From positions 62,001 through 126,000 of the forward strand of contig CAMENZ010000001.1 of assembly GCA_945928865.1 (NCBI GenBank): a stretch of 64,000 bases of DNA, read 5' to 3'. The notes under the pieces were generated by a model. The model searched no databases and was not told the origin of the DNA. It saw only the letters and a list, made by a program, of their open reading frames with translations. Shown here piece by piece: positions 9,174-16,751 of the stretch; positions within the stretch are counted from its first letter, which is position 1, and each line of letters begins with the position of its first letter. Source of the stretch: an uncultured Clostridia bacterium (lineage in GTDB: Bacteria; Bacillota; Clostridia; Peptostreptococcales; Anaerovoracaceae). Position numbers and translations under genes: made by a program.

Positions 9174-10001
9174 TTAAAGCACAGCTATTGAAAGTTTTAT
9201 TAAATAGTTATTATAGCCTTCTGTTGAAAGATCATCTAAAAGTACATCTTCATAGAAGCAAGACCCTAATTTCAAATTGTTTTTTTTAGCAAAATCTAAT
9301 AATTTCATACAATTTTCATGAACCTTATCATAACCTCTATCATCGTAGATGATTAAAAATTTACCGCCTACCTCATGTATTACATCTTTGTCATCTAGAT
9401 TTTTTATTTCTTCAGCTTTTACAGTAGAATAAAATTTTGAATACTTATAGCCTTGAGCAGTTAGGGAGTCTACAGGAATCATAGCTCCATCAGGATAAGC
9501 ACTTAATAGGCCGAGATTTTGGCATCTTAGGAAATGGTCACCTATTGCTACACTAATATCTCTAAGAGCTTCCTTTCCTAGATAGTCAGTTGTAATTAAG
9601 TACTCATCTTCCATGTTTTGAAATGAAATTTCACCTATAGGGGCAGAAATACCTTCCTTAGTAAGGGCTATTTTCTTATCTATATATGTTTTTGACCAAT
9701 TTAATCGGGCGATTTTTTCTTTTATTGCTTTACTATGTGTTTCTAAAAGGTGTATTAAAAGGTTTGGAGAGTGAGCTTCTACCTGTTCTTTGATTTTTTT
9801 AATTGGAACGCCTAACTCTCTTAACATCAGAATTATTGCCAAAGTTTCCAGTTGAGTATAGGCATAATATCTGTAACCGTTATCACCTAAAATTTCCGGC
9901 TTAAAAATACCCATATCATCATAATGAAAAAGGGTTTGCTTGTTTAAACCGAAAAGCTTTGCTATTTCTCCTGTGGTTAAATAGGTACTTTTACCTTTCA
10001 A
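9174..10001 (-). CDS. MerR-family regulator with effector-binding domain
   Basis: An N-terminal winged helix-turn-helix (about residues 5-70: YLTTGEIAKLFGLNKQTLFHYDDMGI is read as two consecutive pieces) contains the usual W1 Y-R-Y-Y motif. A coiled-coil dimer helix follows, then a roughly 150-residue C-terminal domain resembling GyrI/BmrR effector-binding domains. No Cys pair for metals is evident, so a small-molecule ligand is more likely than a metal. The start is TTG, 6 nt after AGGAGG. The upstream promoter has the stretched spacer and dyad that MerR proteins untwist, so it probably regulates itself and perhaps the thioesterase. Confidence 0.88.
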   Translation of the reverse strand: MKGKSTYLTTGEIAKLFGLNKQTLFHYDDMGIFKPEILGDNGYRYYAYTQLETLAIILMLRELGVPIKKIKEQVEAHSPNLLIHLLETHSKAIKEKIARLNWSKTYIDKKIALTKEGISAPIGEISFQNMEDEYLITTDYLGKEALRDISVAIGDHFLRCQNLGLLSAYPDGAMIPVDSLTAQGYKYSKFYSTVKAEEIKNLDDKDVIHEVGGKFLIIYDDRGYDKVHENCMKLLDFAKKNNLKLGSCFYEDVLLDDLSTEGYNNYLIKLSIAVL

Positions 10002-10058
10002 AATCCACCTCCTCAGGACTTTGCCTTAACTTAATATACTATTTATAAAGTTAGTATA

Positions 10059-10088
10059 ACTATAGTCTAAAGATTAGGACTTTGTCAA
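10059..10088 (-). promoter_or_regulatory. MerR-type promoter/operator upstream of the MerR regulator
   Basis: Read on the minus strand, TTGACA (10088-10083) and TATAGT (10064-10059) are separated by 18 bp, longer than optimal. The spacer is filled by an imperfect dyad, AGTC-CTAA-TCT-TTAG-ACT (10081-10064). A dyad inside an over-long spacer is the hallmark of promoters activated by MerR proteins. Confidence 0.7.
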
Positions 10089-10197
10089 GAGTGATAAAGA
10101 GAGTAAAGATGTGGGGATTGGAGAAAAATAGCTTTAGAATATGTAGATTTTGTGTTATACTGATTAAGTATGTAATTTTTATAAAAGCAGGTATTAT

Positions 10198-11040
10198 ATG
10201 AAAAAAATAAAAGAAAAAAGTTTGTTTTTGTTAGATATGGATGGAACCATATATTTGGGAAATGAGCTTTTTAGAGGAACAAAAGAATTTTTAGCTCAGG
10301 TTAAGGCTATGGGTGGAAAATACATTTTTGTTACGAACAATTCCTCAAAGGGTGTTTCTGACTACATAGAAAAGCTGGATAAGATGGGAATTGCTTCAGA
10401 AAAAGCAGATTTTATTACATCTGTAGATGGCTTGGTTTATTTCTTGAAAAACAAATATGGAGAGGCTTTAGAAGAAATTCTATTTTACATAGCAGGAACT
10501 AAATCTTTCATAAAACAGATGAGAGATGAGGGTTTTCATGTAGTGGAAAGTTTAGAAGAAGCTAAAACCTTAGAAAAGGCTATAGATGTTTTTGTTCTAG
10601 GCTTTGACAGGGAACTTAATTATAGGAAATTGGAGGAGGCATCCTATATTTTAACAAGACCTAATGAAAAGGGTAGAGAAGTGGAATATTTTGCTACCAA
10701 TCCGGATTGGGTTTGTCCTACAGAGTGGGGATTTGTTCCGGATTGCGGTTCTATGGTTCAAATGCTTCAACTGTCAACAGGTCGATTACCCTATTTTATA
10801 GGTAAACCGGAAACGATAATGGCAGATTTAGCCATGGAAAAGTTTGCGGTTAATAAGGAAGACACTATTCTTTTAGGGGATAGACTTTATACAGATATAT
10901 TGTGCGGTAATAATGCAGGAATAGATACTATATTTCTTCTTTCTGGCGAAGGAACTTTGAAAGATTTAGAAGAAAGCCCTGCGAAGCCAACTTATATAAA
11001 AGAAAATATTGAAGAAGTATTAAATGAAATTTTAAATTAA
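10198..11040 (+). CDS. HAD-IIA family hydrolase (NagD/AraL/phosphoglycolate phosphatase-like)
   Basis: This 280-residue sugar or glycerol phosphate phosphatase has HAD motif I LLDMDGTIYLG (Asp13 and Asp15), motif II TNNSSKG, the class IIA cap, and motif III/IV GKPETIM ... LLGDRLYTDILCGNNAG. It converts a small phosphoester to alcohol and phosphate. The exact substrate in this subfamily (NMP, phosphoglycolate, glycerol phosphate, pyridoxal phosphate) cannot be read from the sequence. It is first of a same-strand run, 15 bp before the MFS gene and with GDPD next, so a glycerol-phosphate role is attractive but unproven. A TATACT -10 lies at 10156-10161. Confidence 0.88.
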   Translation: MKKIKEKSLFLLDMDGTIYLGNELFRGTKEFLAQVKAMGGKYIFVTNNSSKGVSDYIEKLDKMGIASEKADFITSVDGLVYFLKNKYGEALEEILFYIAGTKSFIKQMRDEGFHVVESLEEAKTLEKAIDVFVLGFDRELNYRKLEEASYILTRPNEKGREVEYFATNPDWVCPTEWGFVPDCGSMVQMLQLSTGRLPYFIGKPETIMADLAMEKFAVNKEDTILLGDRLYTDILCGNNAGIDTIFLLSGEGTLKDLEESPAKPTYIKENIEEVLNEILN

Positions 11041-11055
11041 AAGGAGATTTATTCG

Positions 11056-12348
11056 ATGAAATTAGATAATAAGAGGACTTTAATGGTGGGATTTGCCTTC
11101 CTTTCTATCAGTGCTTTTTGGCAGATGTACGATAATGTTATTCCGCTAATTTTGAAATACTATTTCCATGTGGGAGACACTCTTTCAGGTGGAATTATGG
11201 CATTGGATAATATTTTTGCCTTGATTATGTTACCGATTTTTGGTGCATGGTCTGATAAAATCAATTCTAAAAGAGGTAAGCGTACACCATTTATATTAGT
11301 TGGAACTATAGCTGCTATTGTATTTATGATGTTAGTGCCTATATCTGCTAATTTAAGAAGTTTACCTTTGTTTATCGGGGCTTTATTATTAACTCTTATA
11401 TCTATGAGTATTTATCGTTCACCGGCAGTTTCTCTTATGCCGGATGTTACGCCTAAGCCTTTAAGATCAAAGGGTAATGCGATTATAAATCTCATGGGAG
11501 CTGTGGGAATTATAGTGGTATTAGCTTTAACTAAGATACTTACAGGAAGGGGAAAAACTCCTGACTATATACCTCTTTTCTTATCAGTAGCTATCATAAT
11601 GTTTTTGGCTCTGTTAGTCTTACTTTTCTTTGTAGATGAAAACAAATTTGTCCATGAAAGAATTGCTAAGGAGAAAGAGTTTAACATCAGTGAAGATGAG
11701 GTGGAAGAAATTGCTGAAAAGAGTGAACTTCCTGCTGATGTTAAAAAAAGTTTAACTTTCTTACTGTTATCAGTTGCTTTCTGGTATATGTCATATAATG
11801 CGGTTACAACTGCCTTTTCAAAATATGCAACTGAAGTTTGGGGCATGGAAGGCGGAGACTATGCCAGCTCCATGATGGTAGCTTCTATAGGTGCCTTATT
11901 GGCATTTATACCTTTAGGAATTATTTCCAGTAAATTTGGCAGAAAAAAGGTTATACTTTTCGGAGTACTTTTATTATCTTTATGTTGGGCTACGGGGATT
12001 TTGTTTACTACACCAAATATAGGAATTAAGGTAGTATTTTTCCTAGTAGGAGTGGCTTGGGCATCTATCAATGTAAATTCCTATCCTATGGTAGTTGAAA
12101 TGTGTAAAGGCTCTGATATAGGAAAATTTACAGGGATGTATTATACTTTTTCCATGGCGGCACAGGTATTTACACCGGTATTATCAGGATTTTTCTTGGA
12201 AAAGATAGGTTACATGACACTTTTTCCTTATGCAACCATATTTTCTTTAATAGCTTTCGTAACTATGATATTTGTTAAGCATGGAGATTCCAAGCCGACA
12301 GATTTAAAGAAGGGCATAGAAGCCTTTTCTGATATGGATATGGACTAG
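11056..12348 (+). CDS. MFS transporter (SLC45/sugar-type)
   Basis: This is a 12-TM major facilitator of 430 residues. The N-terminal half carries the loop motif GAWSDKINSKRGKRTPF (DxxxxxRGRR-like), and a highly charged central loop (KEKEFNISEDEVEEIAEKSE, about residues 200-220) joins the two halves. The C-terminal half has GKFTGMYYTFSMAAQVFTPVLSG, reminiscent of sugar-proton symporters of the SLC45/sucrose type. The substrate is unknown. AAAAGGAGA precedes the ATG. It lies between a HAD phosphatase and a GDPD, suggesting a shared pathway, perhaps uptake of a glycerol or sugar derivative. Confidence 0.85.
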   Translation: MKLDNKRTLMVGFAFLSISAFWQMYDNVIPLILKYYFHVGDTLSGGIMALDNIFALIMLPIFGAWSDKINSKRGKRTPFILVGTIAAIVFMMLVPISANLRSLPLFIGALLLTLISMSIYRSPAVSLMPDVTPKPLRSKGNAIINLMGAVGIIVVLALTKILTGRGKTPDYIPLFLSVAIIMFLALLVLLFFVDENKFVHERIAKEKEFNISEDEVEEIAEKSELPADVKKSLTFLLLSVAFWYMSYNAVTTAFSKYATEVWGMEGGDYASSMMVASIGALLAFIPLGIISSKFGRKKVILFGVLLLSLCWATGILFTTPNIGIKVVFFLVGVAWASINVNSYPMVVEMCKGSDIGKFTGMYYTFSMAAQVFTPVLSGFFLEKIGYMTLFPYATIFSLIAFVTMIFVKHGDSKPTDLKKGIEAFSDMDMD

Positions 12349-12401
12349 TCTAATATAAAAATATTGAAAGAATATTTTATCAATGGGAAGTAGGTAAAAA
12401 C

Positions 12402-13157
12402 TTGAATTCAAAGCATATATTATTAGAAGCATTAAAAAAAACAAGGTATGCTCATAGAGGCTTTCATAACAAGCCTGAGATACCTGAAAATTCTATGATT
12501 GCCTTTAAGAAGGCTGTAGATGAGGGATTTGGTATAGAGTTAGATGTTCATTTAACTAAAGATAATAGATTAGCGGTTATTCATGATCACAGTTTAAAGA
12601 GAACTTGTGGAGTGGATTTAAAGGTTGAGGAACATGATTTTGATGAAATAAAAGACTTTAATTTAGAAGCAAGTGAAGAAAAAATTCCTGAACTTAAGGA
12701 AGTATTAAATTTGGTTCAAGGAAAAATTCCTCTCATAATTGAATTAAAAGTTTTAGGAAAAAATTATAAAGCTTTAACAGATGGAGTAATGAAATCCTTA
12801 GAAGGATATAAAGGTTTATATTGTATAGAGTCTTTTAGTCCTCATGCAGTTTATCATCTTAGAAAGCATTATCCTGAGGTGGTTAGAGGGCAACTGTCCG
12901 GTCAGCTTTTGAAAGATGGAAGTGTGAATAGGTTTGAAGATTTTCTTTTGAAAAACTTAATAGTCAATGTGGCTGGGAAGCCGGATTTTGTGGCATATAG
13001 ATTTTCTGATAGAAAAATAAAGGCTTTAGATAGATATAAGGGCAGTAAATTTATGTGGACTATAACTAAGATGGAAGACTTGATTCAATGCGAATTAGAA
13101 GGAGCTGCACCAATTTTTGAACAATTCAATCCTAAAAAATATTTAGAGAATATGTAA
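12402..13157 (+). CDS. Glycerophosphodiester phosphodiesterase
   Basis: This cytosolic GDPD of 251 residues has no signal peptide. It hydrolyses glycerophosphodiesters from lipid or teichoic acid turnover to glycerol 3-phosphate and an alcohol. Conserved parts are AHRGFHNK ... PENSMIAFKKAVDEG, the metal ligands IELDVHLT and VIHDHSLKRTCG, and a C-terminal WTI/F region. The start is TTG. An ATG within reach would truncate the first strand. It ends the HAD-MFS-GDPD run and lies upstream of the glycolipid-type cluster, whose substrates are related lipids. Confidence 0.92.
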   Translation: MNSKHILLEALKKTRYAHRGFHNKPEIPENSMIAFKKAVDEGFGIELDVHLTKDNRLAVIHDHSLKRTCGVDLKVEEHDFDEIKDFNLEASEEKIPELKEVLNLVQGKIPLIIELKVLGKNYKALTDGVMKSLEGYKGLYCIESFSPHAVYHLRKHYPEVVRGQLSGQLLKDGSVNRFEDFLLKNLIVNVAGKPDFVAYRFSDRKIKALDRYKGSKFMWTITKMEDLIQCELEGAAPIFEQFNPKKYLENM

Positions 13158-13337
13158 ATATCAAAGAAAAGAGGGATTTTGTAAAGAAATTTAAGAAAGT
13201 TGTAAGATTTTTTTAACAGAAAACACACATTATAATGTTAAACTTTTTATAAAGAATGAAAAACTTGGGGAAGTTTGGAATTTAAAAGGTAGTTAATTTG
13301 ATAGTATGTATTTTCGAAAGAGAAAGAGAGAGGGATT

Positions 13338-14435
13338 ATGAATATTGTTATTTTAACAGGTCGTTTTGGTATGGGGCATGTTAAGTGTGCTGAAGCGATT
13401 AAAGAAAGTTTAGAGATGAAAAATGATGTCACGGTTCATACAGTAGACTTTATGGATTGGATATTTCCAAAGAGTAGTAAGGCTATATATGGAGGCTTTT
13501 CACTTCTGGTTTCAAAGGTGCCTAGAATTTATAATTATTTAAATGTGGCATCTGGCAAATACGGAAAGGTGCCTCTAAAGAAAGCTTTAGTACGCAAAAT
13601 TGATAAATTAATTGATGAGTATGATCTTGATATGATTATTTCTGATATTCCTATAAGTGGAAAGTATATTTCTGCTTATAAAGATATTAGGAAGTGCAAA
13701 ATTCCACTATATACTTATATTACAGATATTACCGTTCATGAAGAGTGGATAGCAGACAATGTGGAAAAATATTTCGTAGGCGATGTTTCTACTAAAATCG
13801 CTTTAATTGAAAAAGGCGTTCCATCTAATAAAATCCATATTACAGGTATACCTGTAAAAAGTGAGTTCCATAAGTCTTTTGAAAAGGGCATCAAGCCTGC
13901 TTTAGTAAAGACAGAAGCTGATAAAAAGCAAGTGCTTATTATGGGCGGAGGTCTAGGTATGATTCCAAGTGATGACAACCTACTGCAAGCTCTAAATAAT
14001 ATGAAGAATGTCAATGCAGTACTTATTGCAGGCAAGAACATAAAATTAGTAGAAATGGCTAAGGCTAAGTTCCCTAATATTGAGGTGATAGGCTATACAG
14101 ATAGAGTTGCCGATTTTATGAAAGCATCTGATGTTATAGTGACTAAGCCGGGCGGTATTACAACTTTTGAAGCCATAGCTTCTAAGACACCTTTATATGT
14201 GGTAGAACCTTTCTTAGAACAGGAAAAGGGAAATGCAGAATTTATTAGAATCAAGGGGCTGGGAAGAGTAGTTGACAAGGATAATAAAAATAAGGGTGCA
14301 GACTTACAAGCATTTTTAAATAATCAGGATTTGCTTTTAGAAATGAAGGGGAATATGCAGAGGGTTACAGATTCATTTGAAGCTGTAGATCCTGTATGTG
14401 ATTTTGAAATGGGAGAAAATAGGATATGGGCATAA
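13338..14435 (+). CDS. MGDG synthase/UgtP-type glycosyltransferase
   Basis: This 365-residue GT-B glycosyltransferase belongs to the monogalactosyldiacylglycerol synthase/processive diacylglycerol glucosyltransferase family. The N-terminal acceptor part begins MNIVILTGRFGMGHVKCAEAI (the G-x-G-H motif). The nucleotide-binding half contains MGGGLGM and KPGGITTFEAIASKTPLYVVEPFLEQE, which contacts the UDP-sugar. It probably adds a hexose to diacylglycerol at the inner membrane leaflet, making a glycolipid or teichoic-acid anchor. The sugar is unknown. The deacetylase gene starts 10 bp before its stop. Confidence 0.88.
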   Translation: MNIVILTGRFGMGHVKCAEAIKESLEMKNDVTVHTVDFMDWIFPKSSKAIYGGFSLLVSKVPRIYNYLNVASGKYGKVPLKKALVRKIDKLIDEYDLDMIISDIPISGKYISAYKDIRKCKIPLYTYITDITVHEEWIADNVEKYFVGDVSTKIALIEKGVPSNKIHITGIPVKSEFHKSFEKGIKPALVKTEADKKQVLIMGGGLGMIPSDDNLLQALNNMKNVNAVLIAGKNIKLVEMAKAKFPNIEVIGYTDRVADFMKASDVIVTKPGGITTFEAIASKTPLYVVEPFLEQEKGNAEFIRIKGLGRVVDKDNKNKGADLQAFLNNQDLLLEMKGNMQRVTDSFEAVDPVCDFEMGENRIWA

Positions 14436-15049
14436 GACGAAAGATGCCTACCTTAGAAGAAAACACAGTGGTTCTTACCTTTGATGATGGACCTGATCCG
14501 ATATATACAGTTAAGATATTGGATTTGCTCAGGTTATATAAGGTGAGAGCCACTTTTTTTATGGTAGGAAAGTTTATAGAAAAGAATCCTGATATTGTGA
14601 AACGTATGGAAGAAGAAGGTCATAGTATAGGGCTGCATTCCTATAGTCATAAAAGTGCCTTTTTAATGGGGAAAAAGACTTTCGAAGAAGACATGCAAAA
14701 ATCCATTAGGGCATTAAAAAACTTAGGTATAGAGCCTAAATTTTATAGACCACCATGGGGTCATAGAAAAGGATATGCGGTGGAAATCGCAGAGAAGTAT
14801 GGTTTGAAAATGGTATTATGGGATGTTATGGCTCAGGATTGGAAAGCTAATATTTCTGTAGATGAAATTAAACGCAGGTTACTTACCAGAACTAAAGACA
14901 GCAGTGTTATTTGCCTTCACGACGGTAGAGGCAAAAATGACGCTCCGGAAAAAACCTTTAGAGCTTTAGAATCGGTTATACCACTTTGGTTAAAAAAGGG
15001 ATTTATTCTCAAAACGGTAGAGGAGGCAATTCCTAATGGATATAGATAG
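14426..15049 (+). CDS. Polysaccharide deacetylase (NodB domain)
   Basis: A carbohydrate esterase family 4 catalytic domain occupies the whole 207 residues. The motif TFDDGPD (18-24) has both catalytic/metal Asp residues. HSYSH (71-75) supplies the two metal His, RPPWG (about 108-112) is motif 3, and LHDG (about 174) is motif 5. No signal peptide or membrane helix is visible, so it may act inside the cell on a membrane-bound lipid-linked amino sugar rather than on wall polymer. It overlaps the glycosyltransferase by 10 bp and the flippase-like gene by 14 bp, so the three are surely co-translated. Confidence 0.9.
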   Translation: MGIRRKMPTLEENTVVLTFDDGPDPIYTVKILDLLRLYKVRATFFMVGKFIEKNPDIVKRMEEEGHSIGLHSYSHKSAFLMGKKTFEEDMQKSIRALKNLGIEPKFYRPPWGHRKGYAVEIAEKYGLKMVLWDVMAQDWKANISVDEIKRRLLTRTKDSSVICLHDGRGKNDAPEKTFRALESVIPLWLKKGFILKTVEEAIPNGYR

Positions 15050-16139
15050 AGAAGAAGATTCTTTGACTCATAAAGAGGAAATATGCCCTAATATGAAAAA
15101 AAATCTTAAAATAGGTTTGATATTACCGATTTTTATGGGTATAATTTTATATTTTATTTTAAGGAAATATGGAGTAAATGAGCTTTGGTTGACCCTTAAA
15201 ACTGTAGATATAAAATGGTTGCTCTTAGGTATTGTATCAATATTTTGCTTTTTTATAGGAGAAGGTTTAAATATAGGCTTAGTATTGAGGGCTTTGGGAC
15301 ATAAAATAGGCTTTTTAGATATGATAAAGTATGCCTTTGCCGGTTTCTTTTTTAGCTCGATTACGCCATCAGCTACAGGAGGACAGCCTGTACAATTATA
15401 TTATATGTCTAAAGACGGAATTTCCATAGCCCATGGTTCCTTAGCTTTGATTATACAGCTAACCGTGTTTCAAATTGTAGGCATAGCAATAGGAACTCTA
15501 GGGATGTTAATTTCTGTTAGTAAGGGCTTAATTGGAGATCCACAGATAATGACTGCCTTTGGGCTGGGTATTGGAATAAACTTAGTAGTTTTAACCTTAC
15601 TATTAATAGGGATTTTTTCTCAAAATCTGAGCAAAAAAATATTTAATTTTGGTCTAAATATTATAATAAAATTATTTTTCAGAAAAAATAAGGATAAGCA
15701 AAATTCTTTAAGAGAAAAATTGAATAAATCCTTAGATGAGTACGCAGAGGCTTCTGTAATAATTAGAAATAATCCCAAATTGATTATTAAGCTTTTAATG
15801 GTGGCAATGATTCAACTTTTACTATATCATGCCATAGTATTTTTCATATATAGAGCTTTAGGGTTAGCAGAAATAAGCGGATGGCAGATTTTGATAATGC
15901 AAGGTATGCTTTATGTGTCAGTATCTGTATTACCTCTTCCCGGCGCAGAAGGTGCTACTGAGGCAGGTTTTGCCCTAATATTCAGTCAAATTTTCCCTCC
16001 TACATTGATGGGAAGCGGTATAATTTTAAGTAGAGGTATAAATTTTATCCTACCTTTAATAATTAGTGGGTTAGCCCTATTGGGATTTAATAAAAAAAGT
16101 GATATAATAGTGGATAAAATTGATAGTGTAGTAGAATAG
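15036..16139 (+). CDS. Lysylphosphatidylglycerol synthase TM-region/UPF0104 family membrane protein
   Basis: This is a 367-residue polytopic protein with about eight membrane segments and the PF03706-type signature region FFSSITPSATGGQPVQLYYM and LPLPGAEGATEAGFALIF. Homologues are the flippase half of MprF and AglD-like proteins, which move or present lipids across the membrane. The catalytic aminoacyl-transfer domain of MprF is absent. It overlaps the deacetylase by 14 bp. The simplest reading is that it translocates the glycolipid made by the two upstream enzymes. A basic cytoplasmic loop (RKNKDKQNSLREKL) is seen. Confidence 0.85.
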   Translation: MDIDREEDSLTHKEEICPNMKKNLKIGLILPIFMGIILYFILRKYGVNELWLTLKTVDIKWLLLGIVSIFCFFIGEGLNIGLVLRALGHKIGFLDMIKYAFAGFFFSSITPSATGGQPVQLYYMSKDGISIAHGSLALIIQLTVFQIVGIAIGTLGMLISVSKGLIGDPQIMTAFGLGIGINLVVLTLLLIGIFSQNLSKKIFNFGLNIIIKLFFRKNKDKQNSLREKLNKSLDEYAEASVIIRNNPKLIIKLLMVAMIQLLLYHAIVFFIYRALGLAEISGWQILIMQGMLYVSVSVLPLPGAEGATEAGFALIFSQIFPPTLMGSGIILSRGINFILPLIISGLALLGFNKKSDIIVDKIDSVVE

Positions 16140-16206
16140 GCTATATAAACTTTTTGATATTTAAGTGATTTTAACAGATAGGGATATTAGCTTTAGGAGA
16201 TATTAA

Positions 16207-16713
16207 ATGTGGAATATAACTGAGGTGCCGGAAATTCATAGTGAAAGGCTGCTGCTTAATAAAATTCAACCAAGAGATATTGAAAACTATAATAAAATTG
16301 TATTAGATAAGGATAGAAATCTTTATTGGGGATATGATGATGTAGGTTCTTTAGAGGGCGAGCTACAGTTTGATAGTTTCTATGAAGTTCAGAGGTTGGA
16401 TTTTGATAATAGAGAGGCTTTAAATTTCGCCGTAAGATTAAAGGGTGAAATGATAGGTGAAGCAGTGTTTTTTGATTTTCAAGAAGGTGAAGTAGGGGAA
16501 TTAGGTTTAAGAATTCATAAGGACTTTGCAGGCTTGGGATATGGAAAAGAAGCCTTTGGAGCTATAGTTAATTGGGCAATAGACACAGGATTTCTTAAAA
16601 GGGTAGTATCTAAATGTTTTAAAGCGAATAGAGCTTCATATTATATGCTTGATGCCAATATGGATTTCGACAGAGAAGATGAAACTTATTTTTACTTTAA
16701 AAAAGGGGTTTAA
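16207..16713 (+). CDS. GNAT family N-acetyltransferase
   Basis: This is a 168-residue GNAT of the RimJ/RimL-like type. The start ERLLLNKIQPRDIENYNKIV is typical. The acetyl-CoA motif is LGLRIHKDFAGLGYGKEAFGAIVNWAI, with the Q/R-x-x-G-x-G variant G-L-G-Y-G. C-terminal beta strands (RVVSKCFKANRASYYMLDANMDF) follow. The substrate is unknown. AGGAGATATTAA precedes the ATG. A 38-bp gap to the M13 gene might allow co-transcription. Confidence 0.85.
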   Translation: MWNITEVPEIHSERLLLNKIQPRDIENYNKIVLDKDRNLYWGYDDVGSLEGELQFDSFYEVQRLDFDNREALNFAVRLKGEMIGEAVFFDFQEGEVGELGLRIHKDFAGLGYGKEAFGAIVNWAIDTGFLKRVVSKCFKANRASYYMLDANMDFDREDETYFYFKKGV

Positions 16714-16751
16714 AATTACTAGAAATATAAATTTTAATTAAGGGGACAACA

